In this document: in pieces, positions 1 to 5,686 of the stretch | How positions within the stretch are numbered: position 1 is the stretch's first letter | Layout: each line of letters opens with the position of its first letter | Source: Paenibacillaceae bacterium UBA6304 | GTDB lineage: Bacteria > Bacillota > Bacilli > Paenibacillales > Paenibacillaceae | Assembly: GCA_002439285.1 (NCBI GenBank) | Contig: DJTQ01000085.1 | Coordinates: forward strand, 1-8,130 | Reading direction: 5' to 3' | DNA: 8,130 nucleotides | The notes under the pieces: generated by a model | Database searches by the model: none | The model's input: only the letters and a program-made list of their open reading frames with translations | Told to the model about the DNA's origin: nothing | Program-made: the position numbers and the translations under genes

Positions 1-70
1 TAAGAGGTTGTTCAAAAAGTCACCTTTTGATCACGAAGTGCTTTAGGTTGCATAGCCGACATCGAATCTT
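1..70. repeat. Possible dispersed intergenic repeat or IS-end remnant
   Basis: No coding potential is visible here. The segment opens with GAGGTTGTTCAAAAAGTC and contains the small inverted repeat TCAAAA/TTTTGA (about 12-30). From memory, sequences starting TTGTTCAAAAAGTC recur between genes and beside transposons in Paenibacillus genomes, but I cannot confirm that here. TTCAAAAAGT recurs at 132-141. The left boundary may lie outside the window, and no transposase fragment is seen. Confidence 0.3.
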
Positions 71-72
71 GT

Positions 73-109
73 CCCCAGATCACCTTAGTGACTCCGGGGG
101 TATTTTTTT
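73..109 (+). terminator. Possible rho-independent terminator upstream of the SPFH operon
   Basis: CCCC at 73-76 can pair with the G run at 96-100, and TCAC (80-83) with GTGA (88-91) around a CTTA loop, with small bulges between. A run of seven T follows at 103-109. This would end a plus-strand transcript entering from the left. The stem is imperfect, and it may instead belong to the repeat-like sequence beside it. Confidence 0.42.
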
Positions 110-120
110 GTAGTCAGCAA

Positions 121-149
121 TTTACAATATATTCAAAAAGTGATATCAT
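121..149 (+). promoter_or_regulatory. Candidate sigma-A promoter for the SPFH operon
   Basis: A -35-like TTTACA (121-126) is followed after 17 bp by an extended -10-like TGaTATCAT (TG at 141-142, hexamer 144-149). Each hexamer matches the vegetative consensus at five of six positions, and the TG adds support. Transcription would begin near 156, about 36 nt before the first gene. The region is AT-rich, so a chance match is possible. Confidence 0.5.
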
Positions 150-191
150 ATAAATATCAAACTAATATTCCATACAAAGGAGTGTTCGGAC

Positions 192-1046
192 ATGTTGAAA
201 GAAAAAGAACTTTCGTATTTAAACGGCTTTATCGCCCTACTGTTCATTCTCGCGATTACGGGTGCAGGCGTTTATCTGATTACGCTGGAAGACATCATTC
301 CTATGTCAGTCGGCATCATTGCTTGCTGTGTTGCCTTCGTTCTGCTTACCGGATTAACGATTGTACAGCCGAATCAAGCCAACGTCGTGACTTTTTTCGG
401 TCGTTATATCGGCGTCATCCGTAAAAGCGGTTTCTACCTGGCGATACCTTTCTCCACCCGGAGAAGAGTTTCGCTGCGGGTTCGCAACTTTAACAGCGCA
501 AAGCTGAAGGTTAACGATGTGAGCGGAAATCCGATTGAGATTGCGGCCGTCGTCGTTTTCTCGGTGGTCGATTCGGCCAAAGCCTTGTTCGAAGTCGATG
601 AGTACGAAACCTTCGTTGAAATTCAAAGCGAAACCGCCTTGCGTCATGTTGCCAGCAAATATCCGTACGATCAACCGGATACTACCGGATTCTCCCTCCG
701 TGCCAATACCGATGAAATCGCTCTGGAACTGACCGAAGAATTGCAAAAGCGTCTCGCCATTGCCGGGGTAAAAGTGATCGAATCACGACTGACCCATTTG
801 GCTTACTCCACGGAAATCGCTAGCGCAATGCTGCAGCGCCAACAGGCCGAAGCGATTATCGCTGCCCGGGAAAAAATCGTCGATGGCGCTGTCACGATGG
901 TTCAAATGGCTATCGAGCGCCTACAAAAAGACAATGTGGTCGAACTGGATGATGAACGGAAAGCCGCCATGATCAACAACCTGCTCGTTGCCGTCGTATC
1001 CGACCGTTCTGCCCAGCCGGTCATCAATACGAGCACGTTGTATTAA
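192..1046 (+). CDS. SPFH/Band 7 (stomatin-prohibitin-flotillin-type) membrane protein
   Basis: This 284-residue protein has two N-terminal hydrophobic segments (about 11-31 and 38-58). An SPFH domain follows at about 59-215, opening with a typical IVQPNQANVVTFFGRYIGVIRKSGFY segment split here only for description: VQPNQA at 58-63 and GRYIGV at 70-75. A flotillin-like Ala/Glu/Gln-rich helix (AMLQRQQAEAIIAAREKI, 212-229) comes next, then a short tail ending in STLY. The family forms oligomeric membrane scaffolds that organise lipid domains or control membrane proteases; the role of this member is unknown. The start is supported by AAAGGAG (177-182 region) eight to ten bases before the ATG. It is the first gene of a three-gene operon; the next gene starts 15 nt after its stop. 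The family call is firm, the function is not. Confidence 0.88.
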   Translation: MLKEKELSYLNGFIALLFILAITGAGVYLITLEDIIPMSVGIIACCVAFVLLTGLTIVQPNQANVVTFFGRYIGVIRKSGFYLAIPFSTRRRVSLRVRNFNSAKLKVNDVSGNPIEIAAVVVFSVVDSAKALFEVDEYETFVEIQSETALRHVASKYPYDQPDTTGFSLRANTDEIALELTEELQKRLAIAGVKVIESRLTHLAYSTEIASAMLQRQQAEAIIAAREKIVDGAVTMVQMAIERLQKDNVVELDDERKAAMINNLLVAVVSDRSAQPVINTSTLY

Positions 1047-1061
1047 GGGGAGCCATTCGCA

Positions 1062-1259
1062 ATGGCCGGCAAAAAGAGCTTTCCGCTGCGCCTGGACCCG
1101 ATTCTTTATGAAGCTTTGGAGCGCTGGGCGGCTGACGAATTCCGAAGTGTGAATGGTCATATCGAATATCTGCTCCGGGAAGCTTTACGGAAAGAAGGGC
1201 GCCTTCCTTCACCACGGGGAACGGCCCGCAAGGAGGATAAGAGTGATGCAGAGCGCTAA
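1062..1259 (+). CDS. Small Arc-type ribbon-helix-helix protein, SPFH-associated
   Basis: This 65-residue protein has the layout of an Arc/MetJ ribbon-helix-helix DNA-binding domain. A short beta strand (KSFPLRL, 5-11) leads into [16 protein letters not shown] (12-27) as the first helix, then [17 protein letters not shown] (30-46) as the second, then a charged, probably disordered tail. Such domains dimerise and place the strand in the DNA major groove. The polar strand residues expected to touch bases are partly replaced here (Phe, Leu, Arg), so a non-DNA role is possible. The stop of the SPFH gene is inside an AAGGGGAG ribosome site 15 nt upstream, implying cotranslation. From memory, very similar small proteins sit beside SPFH genes in distant bacteria. 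It could be an operon autoregulator or an antitoxin-like protein; no toxin family is recognisable next door. Confidence 0.8.
   Translation: MAGKKSFPLRLDPILYEALERWAADEFRSVNGHIEYLLREALRKEGRLPSPRGTARKEDKSDAER
1231..1236 (+). promoter_or_regulatory. Ribosome binding site fixing the start of the third operon gene
   Basis: AGGAGG lies inside the 3' end of the ribbon-helix-helix gene, nine bases before the ATG at 1246. The frame stays open upstream to an ATG at 1153, but that one lacks a comparable site and would overlap the preceding gene by 107 nt. An in-frame GTG at 1243 directly before the ATG is a less likely alternative. Confidence 0.75.
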
Positions 1260-1851
1260 AATCCGCAAGCCATGGTGGGTATCCAAATCTACGGCTTTGC
1301 TGCAGGAGTACGCGCATATTGCGCATGGAACCTATGTCCCCGCGTCATTCAAAGGATGGAAATATACGGGGCAGCATGCAAAGATACCGTTAGGTCATGG
1401 ATTAGGTACGATGATTGTAACCGTGACGGATTCCGGTTCCGGTTCGGGCTCTTCAAACCAACTGGTCGTTGGGATGAAGTACAACTATTCTCCCCGGCGC
1501 AAGCTGGAATTCCATCTATGTAAATTAAGTCGTCCATTATTTCTGCCGTTTCATCCGCAGCTTCGCCCCGTTACGTTGCCCAATGCGGCTATGAATAAGC
1601 AGTTTCACGCTAAGGCCTCACATCCCAGCCTACTCCGTTCTATATTGAAGCAGGATGGGCTGCACGAGGAGTTAGAGGTACAACCTACCGCCTACATCAA
1701 GCTCCAACCCAAGAATCAAATGTCGGTATTAAGCCTATCCGAAAGCAGCAAGAAACCGGATACTCACATGTTGGACCGCAATATGAAGCTGATGAATCAT
1801 TTCATTGCGGCGCTTCACGAGCAAGGGTATATCCGGGAAAAGGTTAAATAA
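1246..1851 (+). CDS. Hypothetical soluble protein, third gene of the SPFH operon
   Basis: I do not recognise this 201-residue protein. It has no signal peptide, membrane segment or obvious catalytic motif. The N-terminus is basic and aromatic (RKPWWVSKS, 7-15). Next come strand-like segments (GTMIVTVTD 54-62; [10 protein letters not shown] 72-81; [10 protein letters not shown] 85-94) interrupted by a flexible GSGSGSS stretch (64-70). A second half (about 115-201) reads as mixed alpha/beta and ends in a helix ([17 protein letters not shown], 177-193) and a Lys-rich tip. The gene overlaps the preceding one by 14 nt and has a strong internal ribosome site, so the two are probably made in a coupled way. 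Position suggests a job with the SPFH protein, perhaps as a cytoplasmic partner, but nothing in the sequence shows this. Confidence 0.72.
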   Translation: MQSAKIRKPWWVSKSTALLQEYAHIAHGTYVPASFKGWKYTGQHAKIPLGHGLGTMIVTVTDSGSGSGSSNQLVVGMKYNYSPRRKLEFHLCKLSRPLFLPFHPQLRPVTLPNAAMNKQFHAKASHPSLLRSILKQDGLHEELEVQPTAYIKLQPKNQMSVLSLSESSKKPDTHMLDRNMKLMNHFIAALHEQGYIREKVK

Positions 1852-1860
1852 CAAGCACAA

Positions 1861-1906
1861 AGAAGCCTTCCACGAGCCAAAGAATCTTGGTTCATGGAAG
1901 GCTTCT
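1861..1906. terminator. Long hairpin between convergent operons, possible bidirectional terminator
   Basis: AGAAGCCTTCCA (1861-1872) is perfectly complementary to TGGAAGGCTTCT (1895-1906). Past one C/A mismatch the stem continues with GAGCCAA (1874-1880) against TTGGTTC (1887-1893), containing one G-U pair, and closes on a six-base loop. The hairpin begins 10 nt after the stop of the upstream plus-strand gene and faces copZ on the minus strand. No strong U tract follows in either direction (weakly U-rich on the minus side), so it may stabilise 3' ends or act as an RNA processing barrier rather than be a classical terminator. Confidence 0.55.
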
Positions 1907-1986
1907 CCCACCTTGCATACATGCCGGGGGTATATTTTGGACAATAGAAAAATACGATCTCATCTCATTTCTCAGTTCCGGGCAAA

Positions 1987-2187
1987 TTAAACCACGTCAT
2001 ATCCTTGTTCTTCGATGGCTTCTTTAATAGCTTCTACTGTAAGTTTGCTTTCATCATAAGATACGGCCACGCTTTTTGCCGAAAGATCTACTTTCCCTGT
2101 AGCGCCAATCTCCTTCAAAGCCCCTTCGACCGAATTAACACAGTGATTGCAGGACATGCCTTCTACTTGCAGCGTAACGTTTGTCAT
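1987..2187 (-). CDS. copZ: Copper chaperone CopZ
   Basis: This 66-residue heavy-metal-associated domain has the usual CopZ length. The Cu(I) site GMSCNHC (10-16) supplies Cys13 and Cys16, after which a helix (VNSVEGALKEIG) and the beta-alpha-beta-beta-alpha-beta pattern continue to the end (GYDVV). Tyr63 near the C-terminus sits where Gram-positive CopZ proteins often have one beside the metal site. It binds Cu(I) in the cytoplasm and passes it to a CopA-type exporter or to the CsoR sensor. The start has AGGAGG (2197-2202) nine bases upstream. It follows csoR by 28 nt on the same strand, so it is expected to be induced when CsoR binds copper. No copA follows in the window. Confidence 0.93.
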   Translation of the reverse strand: MTNVTLQVEGMSCNHCVNSVEGALKEIGATGKVDLSAKSVAVSYDESKLTVEAIKEAIEEQGYDVV

Positions 2188-2215
2188 AATGTAATGCCTC
2201 CTAAGGTTAAGATAT

Positions 2216-2566
2216 TTATTTCATTAATTTATTGACTGTAATTAGCAGTTCATCGACAACTTCCATCTCGCCCGCTTGAATGCGTTCAATGACGCAGCTC
2301 TTCATATGCCCTTCCAAAAGCAGCTTGCCCACGCTATTCAATGCCGATTGGACCGCCGCGATCTGATTAAGAACATCGTCGCAATACGTATCCTTCTCGA
2401 TCATTCCCTTGATGCCGCGAATCTGGCCTTCAATCCGGTTAAGCCGGCTTGTCAGATTGCCCTTAACCGCAGCCGAGTGATGACTATGTCTTCCGTGCCC
2501 CTCGCTCTCACAGCATGACTCCGCCGCTTCCTGAGTTGCTTTCATCGGTTCAAGTTCAGCAGCCAT
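2216..2566 (-). CDS. csoR: Copper-sensing transcriptional repressor CsoR
   Basis: This is a 116-residue all-helical CsoR/RcnR/FrmR-family protein. The core opens with LTSRLNRIEGQIRGIKGMIE (38-57). The Cu(I) ligand set Cys62 (in TYC), His87 and Cys91 (in EGHMKSC) has the same spacing as the Cys-His-Cys set of characterised CsoR proteins, which separates it from FrmR, CstR and RcnR. CsoR represses its operon without copper and releases DNA when Cu(I) binds. The N-terminal extension has Cys18-Cys19 and His24, His27, His29, His30, which could help capture metal. I place the start at 2566, preceded by AGGAGG six bases upstream. An upstream in-frame ATG at 2626 would fall at the predicted transcription start and lacks a leader, so it is unlikely. 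It is the first gene of a csoR-copZ operon. Confidence 0.93.
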   Translation of the reverse strand: MAAELEPMKATQEAAESCCESEGHGRHSHHSAAVKGNLTSRLNRIEGQIRGIKGMIEKDTYCDDVLNQIAAVQSALNSVGKLLLEGHMKSCVIERIQAGEMEVVDELLITVNKLMK

Positions 2567-2572
2567 GATCCC

Positions 2573-2578
2573 CCTCCT
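2573..2578 (-). promoter_or_regulatory. Ribosome binding site deciding the csoR start
   Basis: On the minus strand AGGAGG lies six bases before the ATG at 2566, within a longer purine run (AGAGGAGGGGG). It supports the 116-residue product over a 136-residue reading from 2626. Confidence 0.75.
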
Positions 2579-2630
2579 CTCACCTGCCACCTGTCTGTAA
2601 GAGGCCGGCGTTTTTTTATCTTGCATTCTT

Positions 2631-2660
2631 ATTATATTATACCCCTAAGGGGTATGTAAA
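2631..2660 (-). promoter_or_regulatory. Promoter of the csoR-copZ operon
   Basis: On the minus strand a -35-like TTTACA (2660-2655) is followed after 18 bp by a perfect TATAAT (2636-2631). A second TATAAT at 2641-2636 overlaps it but leaves only 13 bp. Transcription should begin near 2624, giving a leader of roughly 58 nt. The CsoR palindrome fills the spacer, as expected for direct repression. Confidence 0.8.
2639..2655. promoter_or_regulatory. CsoR operator
   Basis: ATACCCCTAAGGGGTAT is a perfect 8-1-8 inverted repeat. It has the TACCC...GGGTA character of known CsoR operators and lies between the -35 and -10 hexamers of csoR-copZ, so bound CsoR would block RNA polymerase. The regulator is encoded immediately downstream, which makes autoregulation very likely. 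Confidence 0.88.
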
Positions 2661-2751
2661 GTACTTTTTAGAAAAAGGTGATTTCGCTTTATCATTTGCT
2701 CTCTTCCCTCCGATCTATTCACAGCTTCCTCGCAGAAAGATTCAGAGACGC

Positions 2752-2788
2752 AAAAAAACCGCAGCCTCCTTCTACAAGGAGACTGCGG
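2752..2788 (-). terminator. Rho-independent terminator of the qox operon
   Basis: On the minus strand CCGCAG-CTCCTT-type arms pair (2788-2776 with 2771-2759, 13 positions with one mismatch) around a four-base loop, followed by seven T (2758-2752). It lies about 50 nt beyond the qoxD stop and about 90 nt before the csoR promoter, so it separates the two units. Confidence 0.92.
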
Positions 2789-2838
2789 CTTTAACATTAT
2801 TCTATTTCCCTCACGAGGTAAACGAGGCGCACCTTCTC

Positions 2839-3123
2839 TTACTGATATCCCCAAATCATCGTGAACAAGGTACCGAACACGGTGACCAGGCCGACGAACA
2901 AAGCATAGGCGATATTCGTATACAATGCTTTTTTGGAGCCATCTTCACCGATGTGCATAAATAGGATAAGCTGGACTCCCATTTGAATGACCGCACTTAT
3001 GAGAAGAATGGCCATTCCGGCAGCCATTGACAAGTCGAAGTAAACAACGGATAAGGCAACAATGGACAGGATCAATGAGAACAAATATCCCATGACGTGT
3101 TTAACAGGGAATAGTTTTTTCAT
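2839..3123 (-). CDS. qoxD: Cytochrome aa3 menaquinol oxidase subunit IV
   Basis: This 94-residue protein has three membrane helices (about 10-29, 35-56, 68-90), a usual size for QoxD/CyoD. Family marks include the N-terminal FPVKHVMGYLFSLILS (5-20) and the VQLILFMHI segment (50-58). Subunit IV packs against subunit I and helps assemble the complex and its CuB-heme centre; it carries no cofactor. It is the last gene of the operon and starts one base after the qoxC stop, with AAAGGA-type ribosome sequence lying within the end of qoxC. A terminator follows. Other small subunit IV families are possible by size alone, but the context settles it. Confidence 0.93.
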   Translation of the reverse strand: MKKLFPVKHVMGYLFSLILSIVALSVVYFDLSMAAGMAILLISAVIQMGVQLILFMHIGEDGSKKALYTNIAYALFVGLVTVFGTLFTMIWGYQ

Positions 3124-3124
3124 G

Positions 3125-3721
3125 TCACATCAGTCCTTTCAAATAGACGAAGCTGAAGATAAAGATCCAGACTACGTCCAAGAAGTGCCAATACAGCGAG
3201 AAAATAAACGACTTGTTCGCCGTTTCAAGCGTGAAGCCTTCACGCCCGATCTGAATCATCAGTCCGATGCCCCACAGCAGACCCATCGTTACGTGGGCGC
3301 CGTGCGTCCCAAGCAGGACGAACAGACTGGAGAGGAACGCGCTCGTTTGCAGCGTCGCCCCTTCATTTACATAAGTTACAAACTCCGTAATTTCGACCCC
3401 GAGGAACACAGCGCCTAGCAGTAATGTGATAAAAAAGAATACCAACGCCGGCTTTTTCAAGCCCTGCCGCATACTGTTGATGACCAAGCCAATCGTAAAG
3501 CTGCTTGTAAGCAGCACGAACGTTTCGATCAGAACCGGTCCGATTTCGAAAATTTCATGTCCCGACGGCCCGTTGCCTGTACGATTCCAAAGGGTAAGGT
3601 AGACGGCAAACAGGGTCGAGAACAGAACAATCTCAGCTCCGAGGAACAGCCAGAATCCAAAAATACGATTGCTGTTCTCTTCGGAACGATACTCCAGCGG
3701 TAACGTATGATCTAATTTCAC
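3125..3721 (-). CDS. qoxC: Cytochrome aa3 menaquinol oxidase subunit III
   Basis: This 198-residue protein has five predicted membrane helices (about 20-42, 61-83, 91-111, 129-157, 172-195), the short subunit III form typical of quinol oxidases. Conserved family features are [21 protein letters not shown] (first helix, 21-41), FLGVEITEF (106-114, with the membrane Glu110), [13 protein letters not shown] (138-150) and [13 protein letters not shown] (177-189). Subunit III binds lipid and stabilises proton uptake by subunit I. The start codon is GTG at 3721-3719, overlapping the qoxB TGA as GTGA. A GGGGTGA site precedes it, so translation is probably coupled to qoxB. Confidence 0.95.
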   Translation of the reverse strand: MKLDHTLPLEYRSEENSNRIFGFWLFLGAEIVLFSTLFAVYLTLWNRTGNGPSGHEIFEIGPVLIETFVLLTSSFTIGLVINSMRQGLKKPALVFFFITLLLGAVFLGVEITEFVTYVNEGATLQTSAFLSSLFVLLGTHGAHVTMGLLWGIGLMIQIGREGFTLETANKSFIFSLYWHFLDVVWIFIFSFVYLKGLM

Positions 3722-5661
3722 GCCTGTTCACCCCGCAATCTAGATTCCGTCTCCAGAATTTCTTTTACCGGGATATGCCGCCCATGGTCGCGTTCAAACG
3801 AGCGCACCGCCAGCATAACCACTACGCCGATACCGGCAATGATTGCCGGAACCCACCAGCTGAATACCATGAAGAATCCGAAGAAGAAGAATATAATTCC
3901 CAAAATAAACGGCTGTCCGCTGTTATTCGGCATATGAATTTCTTCAATTTCACCTTTGTAGAGCTGATGTCCGCCCTTTTTCGCTTCCCAGAACGGGTCG
4001 AGTCCTGTAACTGTCGGCTCAATCGCGAAGTTATACTCCGGAATTGGACTGTGCGTGCTCCACTCGAGCGTCCGCGCATTCCAAGGGTCACCCGTCGTAT
4101 CTCTCGGAGCATAACGGAAGCTCCAATAGATGTTATAAACCAGCAATATAAAGCCGATAGCCAGACCGACAGAGCCGATCGAAGCAAGTAAATTCAGCGG
4201 ACCATAGCCCGTACTTTCCGAATAAGTGTACATCCGGCGCGTCATTCCTTTAAGTCCAAGGAAGAACAGCGGGAAGAACGTGACATTGAAGCTAATAATG
4301 ATCCACCAGAAGGCACGTTTACCCTGGCGTTCATTGAGCCGGAACCCGAACAATTTCGGGAACCAATAGTAGAAGCCGGCAATGACGGCGAACACGGTAC
4401 CTGGAATAAGCACGTAGTGGAAATGGGCCACCAGGAACATCGTGTTATGGTATTGATAATCGGCACTCGCCATCGCGAGCATAACTCCGGTCACGCCACC
4501 GATCGTGAAGATCGGAATAAAGGCGAGCGAGTACAGCATCGGTGTGGTGAACTCTATTCGGCCTTTACGCATCGTAAAGAGCCAGTTAAATATTTTCACC
4601 CCGGTCGGTATCGCAATCGCCATGGTGGTGATCGAGAAGACTCCGTTGACCATCACGCCGTGGCCCATCGTATAGAAGTGGTGAGCCCAAACAAGGAACG
4701 AAAGCAGTGAAATGACGACCATACTCCAAACCATGGATTTGTAGCCGTACAAATTTTTTCGCGAGAACGTGGCGATAATTTCACTGTAAATCCCGAACGC
4801 AGGCAAGATAACGATATATACCTCAGGATGCCCCCAAACCCAGAACAGGTTGGCCCAAAGCATATCCATCCCGCCATTGGCCATCGTAAAGAACTGCGAA
4901 CCGAATAATCGGTCGAACATCATGAGCGCCAGCGCCACGGTCAATACCGGGAAGGCGAACAAGATAATGACGCAAGTGATGAGTACCGACCAGGTAAACA
5001 TCGGCATCTTCATCAGGGTCATGCCTTTCGCACGCATTTTCAGAATCGTAGCGATAAAGTTGACGCCGGTCATCAGCGTACCAATACCTGCAATCTGAAT
5101 CGCGATCGAATAATAGTTATTCCCTACCGTTGGACTAAACTCCAAACTTGCCAGCGGGAAGTATGCCGTCCAGCCTGCATCCGGCGATCCGCCGATGACG
5201 AAGGAGATGTTGAACAGCATCGCACCGGCGAAGAACAGCCAGAAGCTGACTGCATTAAGCCGAGGGAATGCTACGTCGCGAGCCCCGATTTGCAGCGGTA
5301 CTACGACGTTCATCAAGCCGATAATAAACGGCATGGCCATGAACAGTATCATAATGACCCCGTGGGTCGTAAAAATTTCATTATAATGCTGCCCGTCGAG
5401 CAGCCCATTGTCCGGCATAGCTAACTGTCCACGCATCAACAGCGCGTCGACACCGCCACGGAACAACATCAGCAATGCAGCGATGATATACATGATTCCG
5501 ATCCGCTTGTGATCGACAGTAGTCAACCATTCGCGCCACAAGTAGCCCCATTTTTTAAAATAGGTCAGGCCGATAAGAATCGCTAACGATGCAACGACGA
5601 TGCTGACCATCGCGCCATAAATCATCGGCTCGCCAGTGACGAAAAATTCGTCCCATTTCAT
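3718..5661 (-). CDS. qoxB: Cytochrome aa3 menaquinol oxidase subunit I
   Basis: This 647-residue catalytic subunit reduces O2 to water at a heme-CuB centre and pumps protons, taking electrons from menaquinol. Low-spin heme ligands are His100 (FTTHGVIM) and His415, the high-spin heme ligand is His413 (AHFHYV), and CuB ligands are His278, His327 and His328. Tyr282 in GHPEVY is the residue cross-linked to a CuB histidine in this family. Proton-path residues Asp129, Glu280 and Lys356 are present. The quinol-site equivalents of the E. coli enzyme read Arg68, Asp72, His92 and Glu95; E. coli has Gln at the last, whereas Bacillus aa3-600 enzymes have Glu, which fits menaquinol use. The extra N-terminal helix and C-terminal pair of helices match QoxB. 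AGGGAG lies ten bases before the ATG. It is the second operon gene. Confidence 0.97.
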   Translation of the reverse strand: MKWDEFFVTGEPMIYGAMVSIVVASLAILIGLTYFKKWGYLWREWLTTVDHKRIGIMYIIAALLMLFRGGVDALLMRGQLAMPDNGLLDGQHYNEIFTTHGVIMILFMAMPFIIGLMNVVVPLQIGARDVAFPRLNAVSFWLFFAGAMLFNISFVIGGSPDAGWTAYFPLASLEFSPTVGNNYYSIAIQIAGIGTLMTGVNFIATILKMRAKGMTLMKMPMFTWSVLITCVIILFAFPVLTVALALMMFDRLFGSQFFTMANGGMDMLWANLFWVWGHPEVYIVILPAFGIYSEIIATFSRKNLYGYKSMVWSMVVISLLSFLVWAHHFYTMGHGVMVNGVFSITTMAIAIPTGVKIFNWLFTMRKGRIEFTTPMLYSLAFIPIFTIGGVTGVMLAMASADYQYHNTMFLVAHFHYVLIPGTVFAVIAGFYYWFPKLFGFRLNERQGKRAFWWIIISFNVTFFPLFFLGLKGMTRRMYTYSESTGYGPLNLLASIGSVGLAIGFILLVYNIYWSFRYAPRDTTGDPWNARTLEWSTHSPIPEYNFAIEPTVTGLDPFWEAKKGGHQLYKGEIEEIHMPNNSGQPFILGIIFFFFGFFMVFSWWVPAIIAGIGVVVMLAVRSFERDHGRHIPVKEILETESRLRGEQA

Positions 5662-5686
5662 GTCTAGCTAACTCCCTTCCGTTCTA

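Noticed and set aside
354..746. Minus-strand 130-codon frame inside the SPFH gene
   Set aside because: It is antisense to a well-supported domain and lacks a credible ribosome site or family features.
1153..1245. Longer N-terminus for the 201-residue protein
   Set aside because: It would overlap the RHH gene by 107 nt, while a strong AGGAGG sits just before the ATG at 1246.
2658..2667. Palindrome AAAGTACTTT beside the CsoR operator
   Set aside because: It is short and A/T-rich, overlaps the -35 region, and has no matching copy elsewhere in the window; likely chance.
2645..2854. Minus-strand 69-codon frame between qoxD and csoR
   Set aside because: It reads through the qox terminator and into the CsoR operator, and its composition is not protein-like.
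3062..3418. Plus-strand frame across qoxC and qoxD
   Set aside because: It is a shadow of two clearly coding minus-strand genes.
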